DNA of 59,947 nucleotides, taken from Victivallales bacterium. Its GTDB lineage: Bacteria; Verrucomicrobiota; Lentisphaeria; Oligosphaerales; Oligosphaeraceae. The notes beneath the pieces were generated by a model, which had not been told where the DNA came from, did not search any database, and worked only from the letters and a program-made list of their open reading frames with translations. The stretch covers positions 1-59,947 of the forward strand of contig JAGCSE010000052.1 in the NCBI GenBank assembly GCA_017964325.1, given 5' to 3'. Made by a program: the position numbers and the translations under genes. Shown piece by piece: positions 36,957 through 45,546 of the stretch; within the stretch, counting starts at the first letter, position 1; every line of letters begins with the position of its first letter.

Positions 36957-38387
36957 ATGAGTTTGAAAAACATTGGAGCAAGACAAGAGATGAAGCGGAC
37001 AGTAGTGCGGGATGCGTTGTCATGCCGTGATTTTGGCAAGGAAATGACAGTGGCGGGCTGGGTTCGGACCCGTCGTGATTCGAAGGCGGGCTTTTCTTTC
37101 ATTGAATTGAACGACGGCAGTTGCCAGGGCAACCTCCAGATTTTGGCGCCAACGGATCTGCCAAACTATTCCACGGAGATTGTGAAATTGCATCCAGGGG
37201 CCTCCGTGAAGGTGGTCGGCGAGTTGGTCGCCTCCGAAGGGAAGGGCCAGGCAGTCGAGATTAAAGCAAAGGAAATAAAGGTGTTAGGCTTCTGCGACCC
37301 GCTGGAATATCCTCTTGGCAAGCAGCGGATTTCATTTGAACGGCTGCGTGAAGTGGCGCATCTGAGGGCTCGTACAAACACATTCGGCGCGGTGGCTCGC
37401 GTGCGCAACACGCTTGGCTTTGCAACGCATCAGTTCTTCCAGAGCCGCGGCTTCTATTATTTCAACGCGCCGCTGATTACGGCCAGCGACTGCGAGGGGG
37501 CGGGCGAAATGTTCCAAGTGACGACGCTTGATCTTGAGAATCCGCCTCGCATGAAGGAGACGGGTCGCGTTGATTATTCAAAGGATTTCTTTGGCCGTCC
37601 AGCAAATTTGACGGTCAGCGGCCAATTGGAAGGCGAAACTTATGCCTGCGCGTTGGGCAGCATCTACACATTCGGTCCGACGTTCCGCGCGGAGAATTCC
37701 AACACGACGCGCCATCTGGCGGAGTTCTGGATGATCGAGCCTGAATTTGCTTTCGCGGATTTGAACGACGATGCAGATTTGGCAGAGGACTACCTCCGCT
37801 ATCTGTTCCGCGCCGTCCTGAAGGAATGCCCCGAAGAGCTGAAATTTTTCAACGACCGCATTGAAAAGGGTTTGTTGGACAACTTGACGCGGCTGGCGGA
37901 CGCGGAGTTTACGCGCATCAGCTACACGGAGGCCATCAAGATTCTGGAGAAAGCGGCGGACAAGTTTGAATTCAAACCGAGCTGGGGTGTCGATTTACAG
38001 TCCGAGCACGAGCGTTATCTCGCGGAAGAAACGTTCCACGGTCCTGTGATCGTAATGGATTACCCGCGTGAAATCAAAGCGTTCTACATGCGATTGAACG
38101 ATGATCAGAAGACGGTTGCGGCAATGGATGTGCTGTTGCCGAACGTTGGCGAAATCATCGGCGGTAGCCAGCGTGAAGAACGTCTGGACGTTTTGGAAAG
38201 GCGCATCAAAGAGTCGGGCATGAATCCAGAGAACTACTGGTGGTACTGTGACTTGCGCCGTTTCGGCACGGTTCCGCACGCAGGCTTCGGGTTGGGCTTT
38301 GAACGCATGGTGCGTTTCTGCACGGGCATGGGCAACATCCGCGACGTGATTCCATATCCGCGTACTCCCCAGAGCGCAGAGTTCTGA
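36957..38387 (+). CDS. asnS: Asparaginyl-tRNA synthetase
   Basis: 476 aa from the ATG at 36957 (GGGGGAG 8 nt upstream; the Met at 36990 is an alternative). An OB-fold anticodon-binding domain ([20 protein letters not shown]) is followed by a class II catalytic core: motif 2 with [25 protein letters not shown] residues and motif 3 [12 protein letters not shown]. The NTTRHL segment and overall length favour AsnRS over AspRS. It attaches Asn to tRNA-Asn in the cytoplasm. Confidence 0.93.
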   Translation: MSLKNIGARQEMKRTVVRDALSCRDFGKEMTVAGWVRTRRDSKAGFSFIELNDGSCQGNLQILAPTDLPNYSTEIVKLHPGASVKVVGELVASEGKGQAVEIKAKEIKVLGFCDPLEYPLGKQRISFERLREVAHLRARTNTFGAVARVRNTLGFATHQFFQSRGFYYFNAPLITASDCEGAGEMFQVTTLDLENPPRMKETGRVDYSKDFFGRPANLTVSGQLEGETYACALGSIYTFGPTFRAENSNTTRHLAEFWMIEPEFAFADLNDDADLAEDYLRYLFRAVLKECPEELKFFNDRIEKGLLDNLTRLADAEFTRISYTEAIKILEKAADKFEFKPSWGVDLQSEHERYLAEETFHGPVIVMDYPREIKAFYMRLNDDQKTVAAMDVLLPNVGEIIGGSQREERLDVLERRIKESGMNPENYWWYCDLRRFGTVPHAGFGLGFERMVRFCTGMGNIRDVIPYPRTPQSAEF

Positions 38388-38492
38388 CGGGCGGTCGTTG
38401 CAGCCAATGGTTTTTTGTACGAATCGGAAAGATCGAGGCGCGATGCGTCTTGAATCGCCAAGGATCGTAAATTTATAAGGAAATACAGTAAA

Positions 38493-40061
38493 ATGGGTGG
38501 TTTTTTTGGTGTTGTATCGACTGGAAATTGCGTGAAAGACCTGTTTTACGGGACGGACTACCATTCGCATCTGGGCAATCAGCGCGGCGGTCTGCTCGTC
38601 TATGACAAGGAAAAGGGCTTTACACGTTACATTCACGACATTCGCAACTCACAGTTCCGCAGCAAATTCCAATATGATGTCGAAAGTCTCAAAGGCAACA
38701 TGGGCATCGGTTCGATCAGCGACACAGGTGACCAGCCGTTGATGGCGTTCAGCCATGTCGGGACGTTCGGCATCGTGATGGTCGGTGCCGTGACGAACAT
38801 TGAGCAGTTGGAACGCAGTGCTTTCCGCAGCATACGGACGCATTTTTCAGAGATGACGGGCGAGAACGTGAACCCTGCGGAGATGGTCGCCTCGCTGATC
38901 AGCATGTCGGGTTCGTATGCGGACGGCTTCCGCCAGGTGCAGGAAAAGGTGCAGGGCTCATGTTCCATATTGCTTTTGACAAAGGAAGGCATCTACGCTG
39001 TACGTGACCGCTACGGCCGTACGCCCGTAGTCATCGGCTCGAAGACGGAAGTTGTGGATGAAGTCGAAACATGGACGACGGACGACGGTGTCCGTTGCGA
39101 ACGTGTAGTGAAGAAGGAGGAGAAGTCGTATGCAGTGACATTCGAGACCTGCGCGTTTAACAACTTGGAATACAAGATTGAACAATGGCTCGGACCAGGC
39201 GAGGCCGTGTTGATGACGCCCGATGGCGTGCAGCAGGTGTTGCCGCCTCTTGAAAATTCGCTGCATTTCTGCACGTTCATGTGGGTCTATTACGGATATC
39301 CTGCGTCGTCATACGAAAACGTCAACGTAGAGGCAGTGCGCTATGAATGCGGCGCGGCGTTGGCTCGGCGGGATGCGGGGAACTATGATTTCGATGCCGT
39401 TGCTGGCGTTCCAGATTCTGGCACGGCGCACGCTTTGGGCTATGCAAGCGAGTCGCATCTTCCTTATAAGAGGTCGTTTGTGAAATACACGCCGACGTGG
39501 CCGCGCAGTTTCATTCCACCAGACCAGTCTGACCGTGCGATGGTTGCGAAGATGAAATTGATTTCAATCCCGCATTTCATCAAGGATAAGAAACTGCTGT
39601 TCTGCGAAGATTCGATTGTGCGCGGCACGCAGTTGGGCAACACGTTCATGCGTCTGCGGCAGGGGGACATCAGCGTGAAGGAAGTCCATATCCGTTCGGC
39701 TTGTCCACCGATTCTCTTCAACTGCCCGTATCTGAATTTCTCGCGTGCGAAAAGCCTGATGGAGCTAGCGGCGCGCAGGGCGATTGCCGACCTTGAAGAC
39801 GGCAACTACAACGCCCATCTGGACGAATACATGGATGAGACATCCGAACGTTACAAGAAGATGGTAGAGTGGATTTGCAAGGATTTGAAACTGGATTCAC
39901 TGAAATACCAGAAGTTGGACGATTTGTTGGAGGCGGTCATGATCGTCGCGCGGGAGTCTGGAAATACGGAACTTACAAAGGAATGTCTTTGCACTTATTG
40001 CTGGAATGGTCGAGATAGCGTAGTTAATGACAGGAAACTCAAAAATGCTGAAAGCCGTTAA
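38493..40061 (+). CDS. PurF-like amidophosphoribosyltransferase paralogue lacking the nucleophile Cys
   Basis: 522 aa. The C-terminal half is a type I phosphoribosyltransferase with the PRPP loop CEDSIVRGTQ (~residue 370). The N-terminal half has the Ntn-glutaminase framework, but the N-terminus is MGGFFGVV where true PurF has Cys2 (CGIVGI), and the glutamine-site segment (RYST in PurF) reads GSISD. Glutaminase activity is therefore unlikely. Related MGGFFG-type paralogues occur in other anaerobes. It may use ammonia or another amine, or act as a regulatory protein. It begins 105 nt after asnS. Confidence 0.87.
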   Translation: MGGFFGVVSTGNCVKDLFYGTDYHSHLGNQRGGLLVYDKEKGFTRYIHDIRNSQFRSKFQYDVESLKGNMGIGSISDTGDQPLMAFSHVGTFGIVMVGAVTNIEQLERSAFRSIRTHFSEMTGENVNPAEMVASLISMSGSYADGFRQVQEKVQGSCSILLLTKEGIYAVRDRYGRTPVVIGSKTEVVDEVETWTTDDGVRCERVVKKEEKSYAVTFETCAFNNLEYKIEQWLGPGEAVLMTPDGVQQVLPPLENSLHFCTFMWVYYGYPASSYENVNVEAVRYECGAALARRDAGNYDFDAVAGVPDSGTAHALGYASESHLPYKRSFVKYTPTWPRSFIPPDQSDRAMVAKMKLISIPHFIKDKKLLFCEDSIVRGTQLGNTFMRLRQGDISVKEVHIRSACPPILFNCPYLNFSRAKSLMELAARRAIADLEDGNYNAHLDEYMDETSERYKKMVEWICKDLKLDSLKYQKLDDLLEAVMIVARESGNTELTKECLCTYCWNGRDSVVNDRKLKNAESR

Positions 40062-40089
40062 AACGGGACGCAAGGTTTGGAGGAACGAG

Positions 40090-42276
40090 ATGACTTACGG
40101 AAAGCTTGGCTTGATAGTGCTTTTGCTATTCGGCGTGTTTGCCATGGAGGTTCATGGACAGGGCATCGCCGGAGGGACGATGAAAGGGCGTGTGAGTGCG
40201 CGGGCCGTTGTGATTCGTGCGCGACCAGGCACAAATTACGAAAATCTTGGGAAATTTGAAGAAGGGGATGTCATCACAATCGTAGGGGAAGTTGAAGGAT
40301 GGTATCGTGTCGAAGTGCCGAAAAGCGTGTCCGGTTGGGTTCCTGCGGACGGCATGGACGATGCGGGTATAGTTCATAAGAACATTTTGATTTATTCCGG
40401 CCCTGGCATTGTGTTCACGACGATCGGCAAGTCGCAGATTGGTGATCATTTGACGGCACGTGAGAAATTGGTTGATGGTTTCAGGGAGATCGATCCTCCT
40501 GCGGGAGTCTATGCGTGGGTGAGCAAGGCGTACATCCAAATTGTGGAAGGCAGCCAGACGGGGGGCACGGCGGCGGTGGAAACGCGCCCTGAAGAAGTGG
40601 AGACGCGGCTGTCGGAACTCAACCGTGAGGCGGAGGATCTTCGCAAGAATCAGACGAAGGCGACGGGAACACTGCAGGAATTGCGGCAGGAAACAGCGCG
40701 TTTGGAAAAGGAAACGAAGGAAGTCGAAGCGAAGTCCGCAGAGTTGCGGAAAGAGCAGGAAGCGTCTGAAAAACGCGCCGAGGGTGCTCTTGCCCGCATG
40801 GAGAAAGAGCGTGACGAAGCTCTTGGAAAGGCTGGTGATTCCAAGATGGAAAAGGCTGAATGGGAACAGGATATAAAGAAACGCAACGAGGAGATCAAAA
40901 AAGCTCAGGAGGAGCTTGTCAAGCAGAAGATGGAGGCGGCTGTTACGGCGAGGCAGTTGGAGGAGGAAAAGGCGGCGTTATTGCGCAAGGCGGAACAGAC
41001 GCGCGAGCAGGTTCGCAAGGCGGAGGAAAACATGAAGCTGAGCGAAGGTCGTCTTGCGCAGTTGGAGACATCAATCAAGGAAATTATGATGGCGCGAACG
41101 GAAGCGGAGCGTGAACTGGCGGATTTAAAACGCGAGAACGAAGCGTTGGAAAAGAAGAGAAAAGACGCGGAGGAGAAGGTTTCAGGTCTGCAATCTGCTG
41201 TCGCGACGTTGGATGCGGAGAAAATTAAATTGGAGGAGAAAGCGGCGAATGTCAAACGTGAGAAGAGCGAATTGGAAAGGACAAGCGACAAGGAGTTGGA
41301 GGAACTTGCGAAACTGCGGAAGCAGTTGGAGACGATGAAGGCGGAACGTGCCGTCGCTGAGGCCGAGTTGAAGAAAGTGCGTGAAGAAACCAAAGAAGCT
41401 CAGGCGAGGGTGACTTCGGAGAAGCGCGAGACAAAAGAGTTGCAGGATTCCGTGAAGAAACATACGGCGGAAAGGGAGAAAGCGGAGAAGGCTCGTGCGG
41501 CGGCCGAGGCATCGCGGCTCGTGTCAGAAAGGGCTGCGACAGATGCGGAGGCCGCGCAGGTGACGGCGGCCGCTCGCGAGAAGCGCGAAAGCGAAAAGTT
41601 GCAGAAACAGAAAGAGTCTCTTATGGGAGAACGTGCCGCCTTGGAGGCTGAATTGAAGAAAATCCGTGCGGAAAAGGAAACGCTGGAATCCACCCTCAAG
41701 GAGGAACAGACGGCGACGAAGAAGTTGGCGGCTGAAAAGGAAGCGGCGGAACGTGCACGTCAGGATGCCGAAGCTGCAAAGTCGAAAGCGGAAAAAGCGC
41801 AATCTGAAGCGGAAAAGGCGAAAGCGGAAGCGGAAAAGGCGAAGGCGGAAGCCGAGGCGAAAGCAGAGGAGGAAAAGGGCAAATTGGTCGAATCGAAGAC
41901 TCGTGCGGAGGAAGTCAGTCGGAAAGCGGCTGAAGAAAAGGCGAAAGTGGATGAGAAGCGGAAGGCGGATGAAAAGGAGCTTGCCGAAATCGCTTCGAAA
42001 CCGCAGCCGGAAATTCCGCAAACGACGGCTCTTACAGGTCGGCTTGTGTCATTGCAGCAATACGCGACACAACAGGCGACGCATATTCTGTACAAAGTGG
42101 AAAATGGTCGTCTGATACCCGTTTGCTTCGTGCATAGTGAACATTTGGATTTGAATCCTTGGGGCAACCGTGATGTGACGGTCACAGGGCGTTTGCTGCA
42201 GGTCGAAGGCTGGCGGTATCCGCTTATCAAAGTGGAAAATATCATGCGCAAGGACAATGTCCAAAACGCGAGATGA
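40090..42276 (+). CDS. Exported SH3b/coiled-coil envelope protein
   Basis: 728 aa from the ATG at 40090, which follows GGAGG at 7 nt and begins a clean signal peptide (GKLGLIVLLLFGVFAMEVHG). Two SH3b domains (~residues 30-150; VVIRARPGTNYENLGKFEEG and YSGPGIVFTTIGKSQIG), then ~430 residues of Glu/Lys/Ala-rich coiled coil, then a small OB-like C-terminal domain (~665-725, TGRLLQVEGWRYPLIKV). A periplasmic peptidoglycan-binding structural or regulatory role is likely. Confidence 0.78.
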   Translation: MTYGKLGLIVLLLFGVFAMEVHGQGIAGGTMKGRVSARAVVIRARPGTNYENLGKFEEGDVITIVGEVEGWYRVEVPKSVSGWVPADGMDDAGIVHKNILIYSGPGIVFTTIGKSQIGDHLTAREKLVDGFREIDPPAGVYAWVSKAYIQIVEGSQTGGTAAVETRPEEVETRLSELNREAEDLRKNQTKATGTLQELRQETARLEKETKEVEAKSAELRKEQEASEKRAEGALARMEKERDEALGKAGDSKMEKAEWEQDIKKRNEEIKKAQEELVKQKMEAAVTARQLEEEKAALLRKAEQTREQVRKAEENMKLSEGRLAQLETSIKEIMMARTEAERELADLKRENEALEKKRKDAEEKVSGLQSAVATLDAEKIKLEEKAANVKREKSELERTSDKELEELAKLRKQLETMKAERAVAEAELKKVREETKEAQARVTSEKRETKELQDSVKKHTAEREKAEKARAAAEASRLVSERAATDAEAAQVTAAAREKRESEKLQKQKESLMGERAALEAELKKIRAEKETLESTLKEEQTATKKLAAEKEAAERARQDAEAAKSKAEKAQSEAEKAKAEAEKAKAEAEAKAEEEKGKLVESKTRAEEVSRKAAEEKAKVDEKRKADEKELAEIASKPQPEIPQTTALTGRLVSLQQYATQQATHILYKVENGRLIPVCFVHSEHLDLNPWGNRDVTVTGRLLQVEGWRYPLIKVENIMRKDNVQNAR

Positions 42277-42304
42277 TAGTAGGAACTAGAAGGAGAAAAC
42301 GATA

Positions 42305-43177
42305 ATGAAATACAGTGTTACGTCAGTCTGCCTTCCTGCGATGGACATGGCCGCGCAGTGCAATTTCCTGAAACGTCTTGGCTATGATGGAATTGAGCTT
42401 CGTGCACGGCGCATTTCAGACGAAGTGCGTGCGAAAGCGGAGCCGAGCACCTGGGGCTATCACGTCAATGATGTGACTCCTGAAAATCTTGCGGAAAAGG
42501 CTCCGGAACTGCGCCGCATTCTGGATGACACGGGGATTGGGATTGCGGGATTGGCGACGAATATGTCCTGTCTTGATTTGGAGCAGTTCAAGCACGCTTT
42601 GGAAGGCGCGGTGGCCATCGGTGCGCCGTTGATTCGCCTTGGGGCTGCAGCTGGCTTCACGGGAAAGGACAATGAAAAGTACAAAGTGATTTATGGCGAG
42701 ACGGTTGCGGGATTCGCCCGCTGCATCGACCTCTGCCGCGGCACGGGCGTGAAGGTGATCATCGAAATGCATGGCGGGACGATTCATCCGAGTGCGTCTC
42801 TCGCGTATCGCATCGCAAGCAATTTCTCGCCGAGCGAAGTCGGCATCATCTACGATCCGCAGAACATGGTCCGCGACGGTTTCGAGACGGTCGCGATTGC
42901 GATTCCGTTTCTTGGCGATTATCTTGCCCACTGCCATTTTGGCGCGCATCGTCCGTATGCGGGCGAGCCTGACGAAAATGGGACTGTCCAGTGGAAATGG
43001 GAGGGTTGCCGTATGTGCGAAGGACTGTTCCATTTCCCGACGGCCATGAAATGGCTGAAAAAGATTGATTACAAAGGGTATATATCGATTGAAGATTTCC
43101 GTGCAAACGTCGATGTCGAAGAAAAATTCTCCGATGGAATCCAATACTTGAAGAAGATAGAGGCTTCTTTGCAGTAA
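42305..43177 (+). CDS. Sugar phosphate isomerase/epimerase (TIM barrel)
   Basis: 290 aa, a xylose-isomerase-like/AP-endonuclease-2 TIM barrel (KRLGYDGIELRARR at strand 2; VKVIIEMHGGTIHPSASLA; HCHFGAHRP; YISIEDFRANVD). The Glu, His and Asp residues at strand ends fit a metal site. No signal peptide; strong GAAGGAG ribosome-binding site. The substrate is unknown; such enzymes act on keto sugars or inosose-type cyclitols. Confidence 0.82.
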   Translation: MKYSVTSVCLPAMDMAAQCNFLKRLGYDGIELRARRISDEVRAKAEPSTWGYHVNDVTPENLAEKAPELRRILDDTGIGIAGLATNMSCLDLEQFKHALEGAVAIGAPLIRLGAAAGFTGKDNEKYKVIYGETVAGFARCIDLCRGTGVKVIIEMHGGTIHPSASLAYRIASNFSPSEVGIIYDPQNMVRDGFETVAIAIPFLGDYLAHCHFGAHRPYAGEPDENGTVQWKWEGCRMCEGLFHFPTAMKWLKKIDYKGYISIEDFRANVDVEEKFSDGIQYLKKIEASLQ

Positions 43178-43198
43178 AGAGTTGTTATTTAGTAAATT

Positions 43199-44371
43199 AT
43201 GCTTTCATTGAAACGGTTGTTGCTGGTGGTTGACGGGCCGGGCGTGATGACGCACACGGCACCGCTCGTCACGTCTCTGCTCAGACAGGGCGTAGCGGTG
43301 CGCGTGGCGTTGACAGAATCTGCCCGCCTTTTGGTCGGCGATTATTTCGCGACGATGCTCAGCGGTTCTCCGTTGCTTCCGTTTCCAGACATCCCTGAAA
43401 AAGTGTTGGATGACAGCGATGCGGTATTGGTCGCTCCCGCTTCCGAGAAACTTGCACGACAGTTATGTGAAGATGATTGGCTTGTCAGATGGCGGCGCGT
43501 CAAAGGCCCTGTGGTGATTGCGCCAGGCTTTCTGCCGCAGGAAGATACATCGGAAGCCCGCAACGGGCTGTTGCGGCTTGGAAACGGTGTTGTGTGCTGG
43601 CTTCTGGCTGACGGCGAGGCGACGGACATGGGTTCGCTCGGTATGTTGAATGTCGCGTCTTCCGCACGTTGCCTCGAAACGGCGATGACAGCGCTGACGA
43701 AGCCTGAACTCGCAGGAATACGTATTTTGATTACATGCGGTCCAACGGCAGAAGACTTTGATCCTGTGCGATTTGTGACGAACCGTTCCACTGGTCGCAT
43801 GGGGGTGGCGTTGGCGCGGATGGCGGCTTGGCGTGGAGCGGATGTGACATTGGTCCATGGCCCGATGAGCTGGCCCGTTCCGCCGCATGACGGGATTCAT
43901 GCGTGCCCTGTGCGGAGTGCACAGTCGATGTACGAGGCCGTCATGGCTCGTGTCGGCGAAGCCGACATGGCGATATTGTGCGCTGCGGTTGCGGACTTTA
44001 CACCGATTGAATGTTCCTCCGTGAAAATCAAGAAGCAGAGCCGTGCAGATGGCGTGTTCAGCTTGGAGATGAAACGGACGCCAGATATTTTGGATTCAAT
44101 AGGTCATTTAGCTGATCGTCATCCGTTTCTCGTGGGATTCGCGGCGGAGAGCGATCATGTTCAGGCATACGCTCAGGCGAAACTGGAGGCGAAGAACTGC
44201 GATATGCTGTGCGCGAACGATGTGACGAAGCCCGGCAGCGGCTTCGCTGTCGGCACGAATCAAGTGACGGTTTTCATGCGTGACGGAAGCGTCACGGAGC
44301 TGCCGCAGATGTCCAAAGAGGATGTCGCACGGCGAGTATTGGATATTGCTTTACGTAAGATGCGAGGATAG
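43199..44371 (+). CDS. coaBC: CoaBC-like protein with degenerate decarboxylase domain
   Basis: 390 aa. The C-terminal half is a good phosphopantothenate-cysteine ligase: ITCGPTAEDFDPVRFVTNRS then GRMGVALA, KIKKQ and RTPDIL. The N-terminal flavoprotein half has the overall fold pattern, but the PASANT/PxMN region reads VAPASEKLARQL and VVIAPGFLPQE, and the active His of CoaC is not evident, so the decarboxylase half looks inactive. Either another CoaC exists elsewhere or the domain is used differently. Starts 22 nt after the epimerase gene, without a clear ribosome-binding site. Confidence 0.82.
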   Translation: MLSLKRLLLVVDGPGVMTHTAPLVTSLLRQGVAVRVALTESARLLVGDYFATMLSGSPLLPFPDIPEKVLDDSDAVLVAPASEKLARQLCEDDWLVRWRRVKGPVVIAPGFLPQEDTSEARNGLLRLGNGVVCWLLADGEATDMGSLGMLNVASSARCLETAMTALTKPELAGIRILITCGPTAEDFDPVRFVTNRSTGRMGVALARMAAWRGADVTLVHGPMSWPVPPHDGIHACPVRSAQSMYEAVMARVGEADMAILCAAVADFTPIECSSVKIKKQSRADGVFSLEMKRTPDILDSIGHLADRHPFLVGFAAESDHVQAYAQAKLEAKNCDMLCANDVTKPGSGFAVGTNQVTVFMRDGSVTELPQMSKEDVARRVLDIALRKMRG

Positions 44372-44416
44372 CATTTATAAATAATAAGGCAACATAATTA
44401 TATATAGGAGAGGACG

Positions 44417-45496
44417 ATGCCATTATCACCATTGGAAAGTTCGATGTATCCGACGTTGGTGCGGAATGCGGCTGATCTGCTTTCTGCGAAGCCGTGGATG
44501 TCTTTGGAAAGCACGGATGTATTTGCGGTGCAGGATCCTGACAGCGATGAAGTCGTGTTCGTGCAGGCGAGTGGCGGCGTCGATGGCGAACCATTCATGC
44601 TGACGGCATATCGCGGTTCGCGCGGTTTGGAAATTTTGTGGGAGCTCAACAACAGCCCCGAAGAGGCATTTGTGAGCGATTTGAACTATGAAGTGCCCGC
44701 GTTGTTCTTTACGTATGTCACTGAGGACGAACTGGATGAAAAGGACAGGGAAGTGCTGGCGGATCTCAGTGTCGAAGGAACGGACGGCTATCCCGTGTTC
44801 CGCGAATGCCGTCCAGGCTTCCAGCCGAACCATCTTGAAGAAAAGGACTTGCGGTTGCTGTCCCATGTCATTCGCCAGACGTATGAAGTTGTGCAGAAGT
44901 TGAACGATGGTTCATTGAGTCTGGAAGTGACTGAAGGACAAGAGGATGAATATTATCTGCGCAAGCCTGTCGAGACAGACGGAGGGCTGGTCTGGGAGGA
45001 CGCCAAGATCGACATGGACCTCGACGAGAAGCTGCCGAAGAAATATCCGAAGCTGAAACGCGCGGAAATCACGACGTTGAAGGAACTTCCGCTTGGAACA
45101 CGGCAGTTGCGCATGGATTTGCTTGTATCGCCGTTCACAACGGACGATTCGGAGGAGATTCCCGCGACGTTTTTGTTTACGGTCAGCGACTACGAGTCGG
45201 GCGACCTGCTGGCGGCGCGTATTGACGAGCCTGGACTGAAATTGCAGAAATTCCGCGATTCGCTGTTGACGACGTTCAACGAAGTGGTTGTCCGCATGGG
45301 CGAACGTCCGAGCGCGGTGCATGTGGAGTCATATTCGCTGTGCGACATGTTGGGCGATGTGGCGGGCAAGGTGGATATTGAAATCGCCCATCATCTACTG
45401 CCGCCGTTGCGTGATGCGGAAATGGACGCGATTTACCGCCGTCTGGAGGAGCGCGGCGGCCGCATGTCGGTGTCGCCTGGACGGATCATGTTTTAA
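44417..45496 (+). CDS. Unknown cytoplasmic protein (possibly DUF7309/DUF6930-like)
   Basis: 359 aa with no signal peptide and no membrane segment. The N-terminal half (VFAVQDPDSDEVVFVQASGG..) and the C-terminal half (AHHLLPPLRDAEMDAIYRR) resemble uncharacterised DUF7309/DUF6930-type domains, though this is only from memory. Acidic. Good GGAG ribosome-binding site; part of the same + strand run. Confidence 0.55.
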   Translation: MPLSPLESSMYPTLVRNAADLLSAKPWMSLESTDVFAVQDPDSDEVVFVQASGGVDGEPFMLTAYRGSRGLEILWELNNSPEEAFVSDLNYEVPALFFTYVTEDELDEKDREVLADLSVEGTDGYPVFRECRPGFQPNHLEEKDLRLLSHVIRQTYEVVQKLNDGSLSLEVTEGQEDEYYLRKPVETDGGLVWEDAKIDMDLDEKLPKKYPKLKRAEITTLKELPLGTRQLRMDLLVSPFTTDDSEEIPATFLFTVSDYESGDLLAARIDEPGLKLQKFRDSLLTTFNEVVVRMGERPSAVHVESYSLCDMLGDVAGKVDIEIAHHLLPPLRDAEMDAIYRRLEERGGRMSVSPGRIMF

Positions 45497-45546
45497 TCTT
45501 TTCCAAAGCATATTATCATCACATACAATAACATAGAGGTTTTGCC

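Noticed and set aside
40541..42115. Arg/Lys-rich and Ser/Phe-rich frames overlapping the coiled-coil region
   Set aside because: Compositional shadows of the repetitive Glu/Lys/Ala coding sequence.
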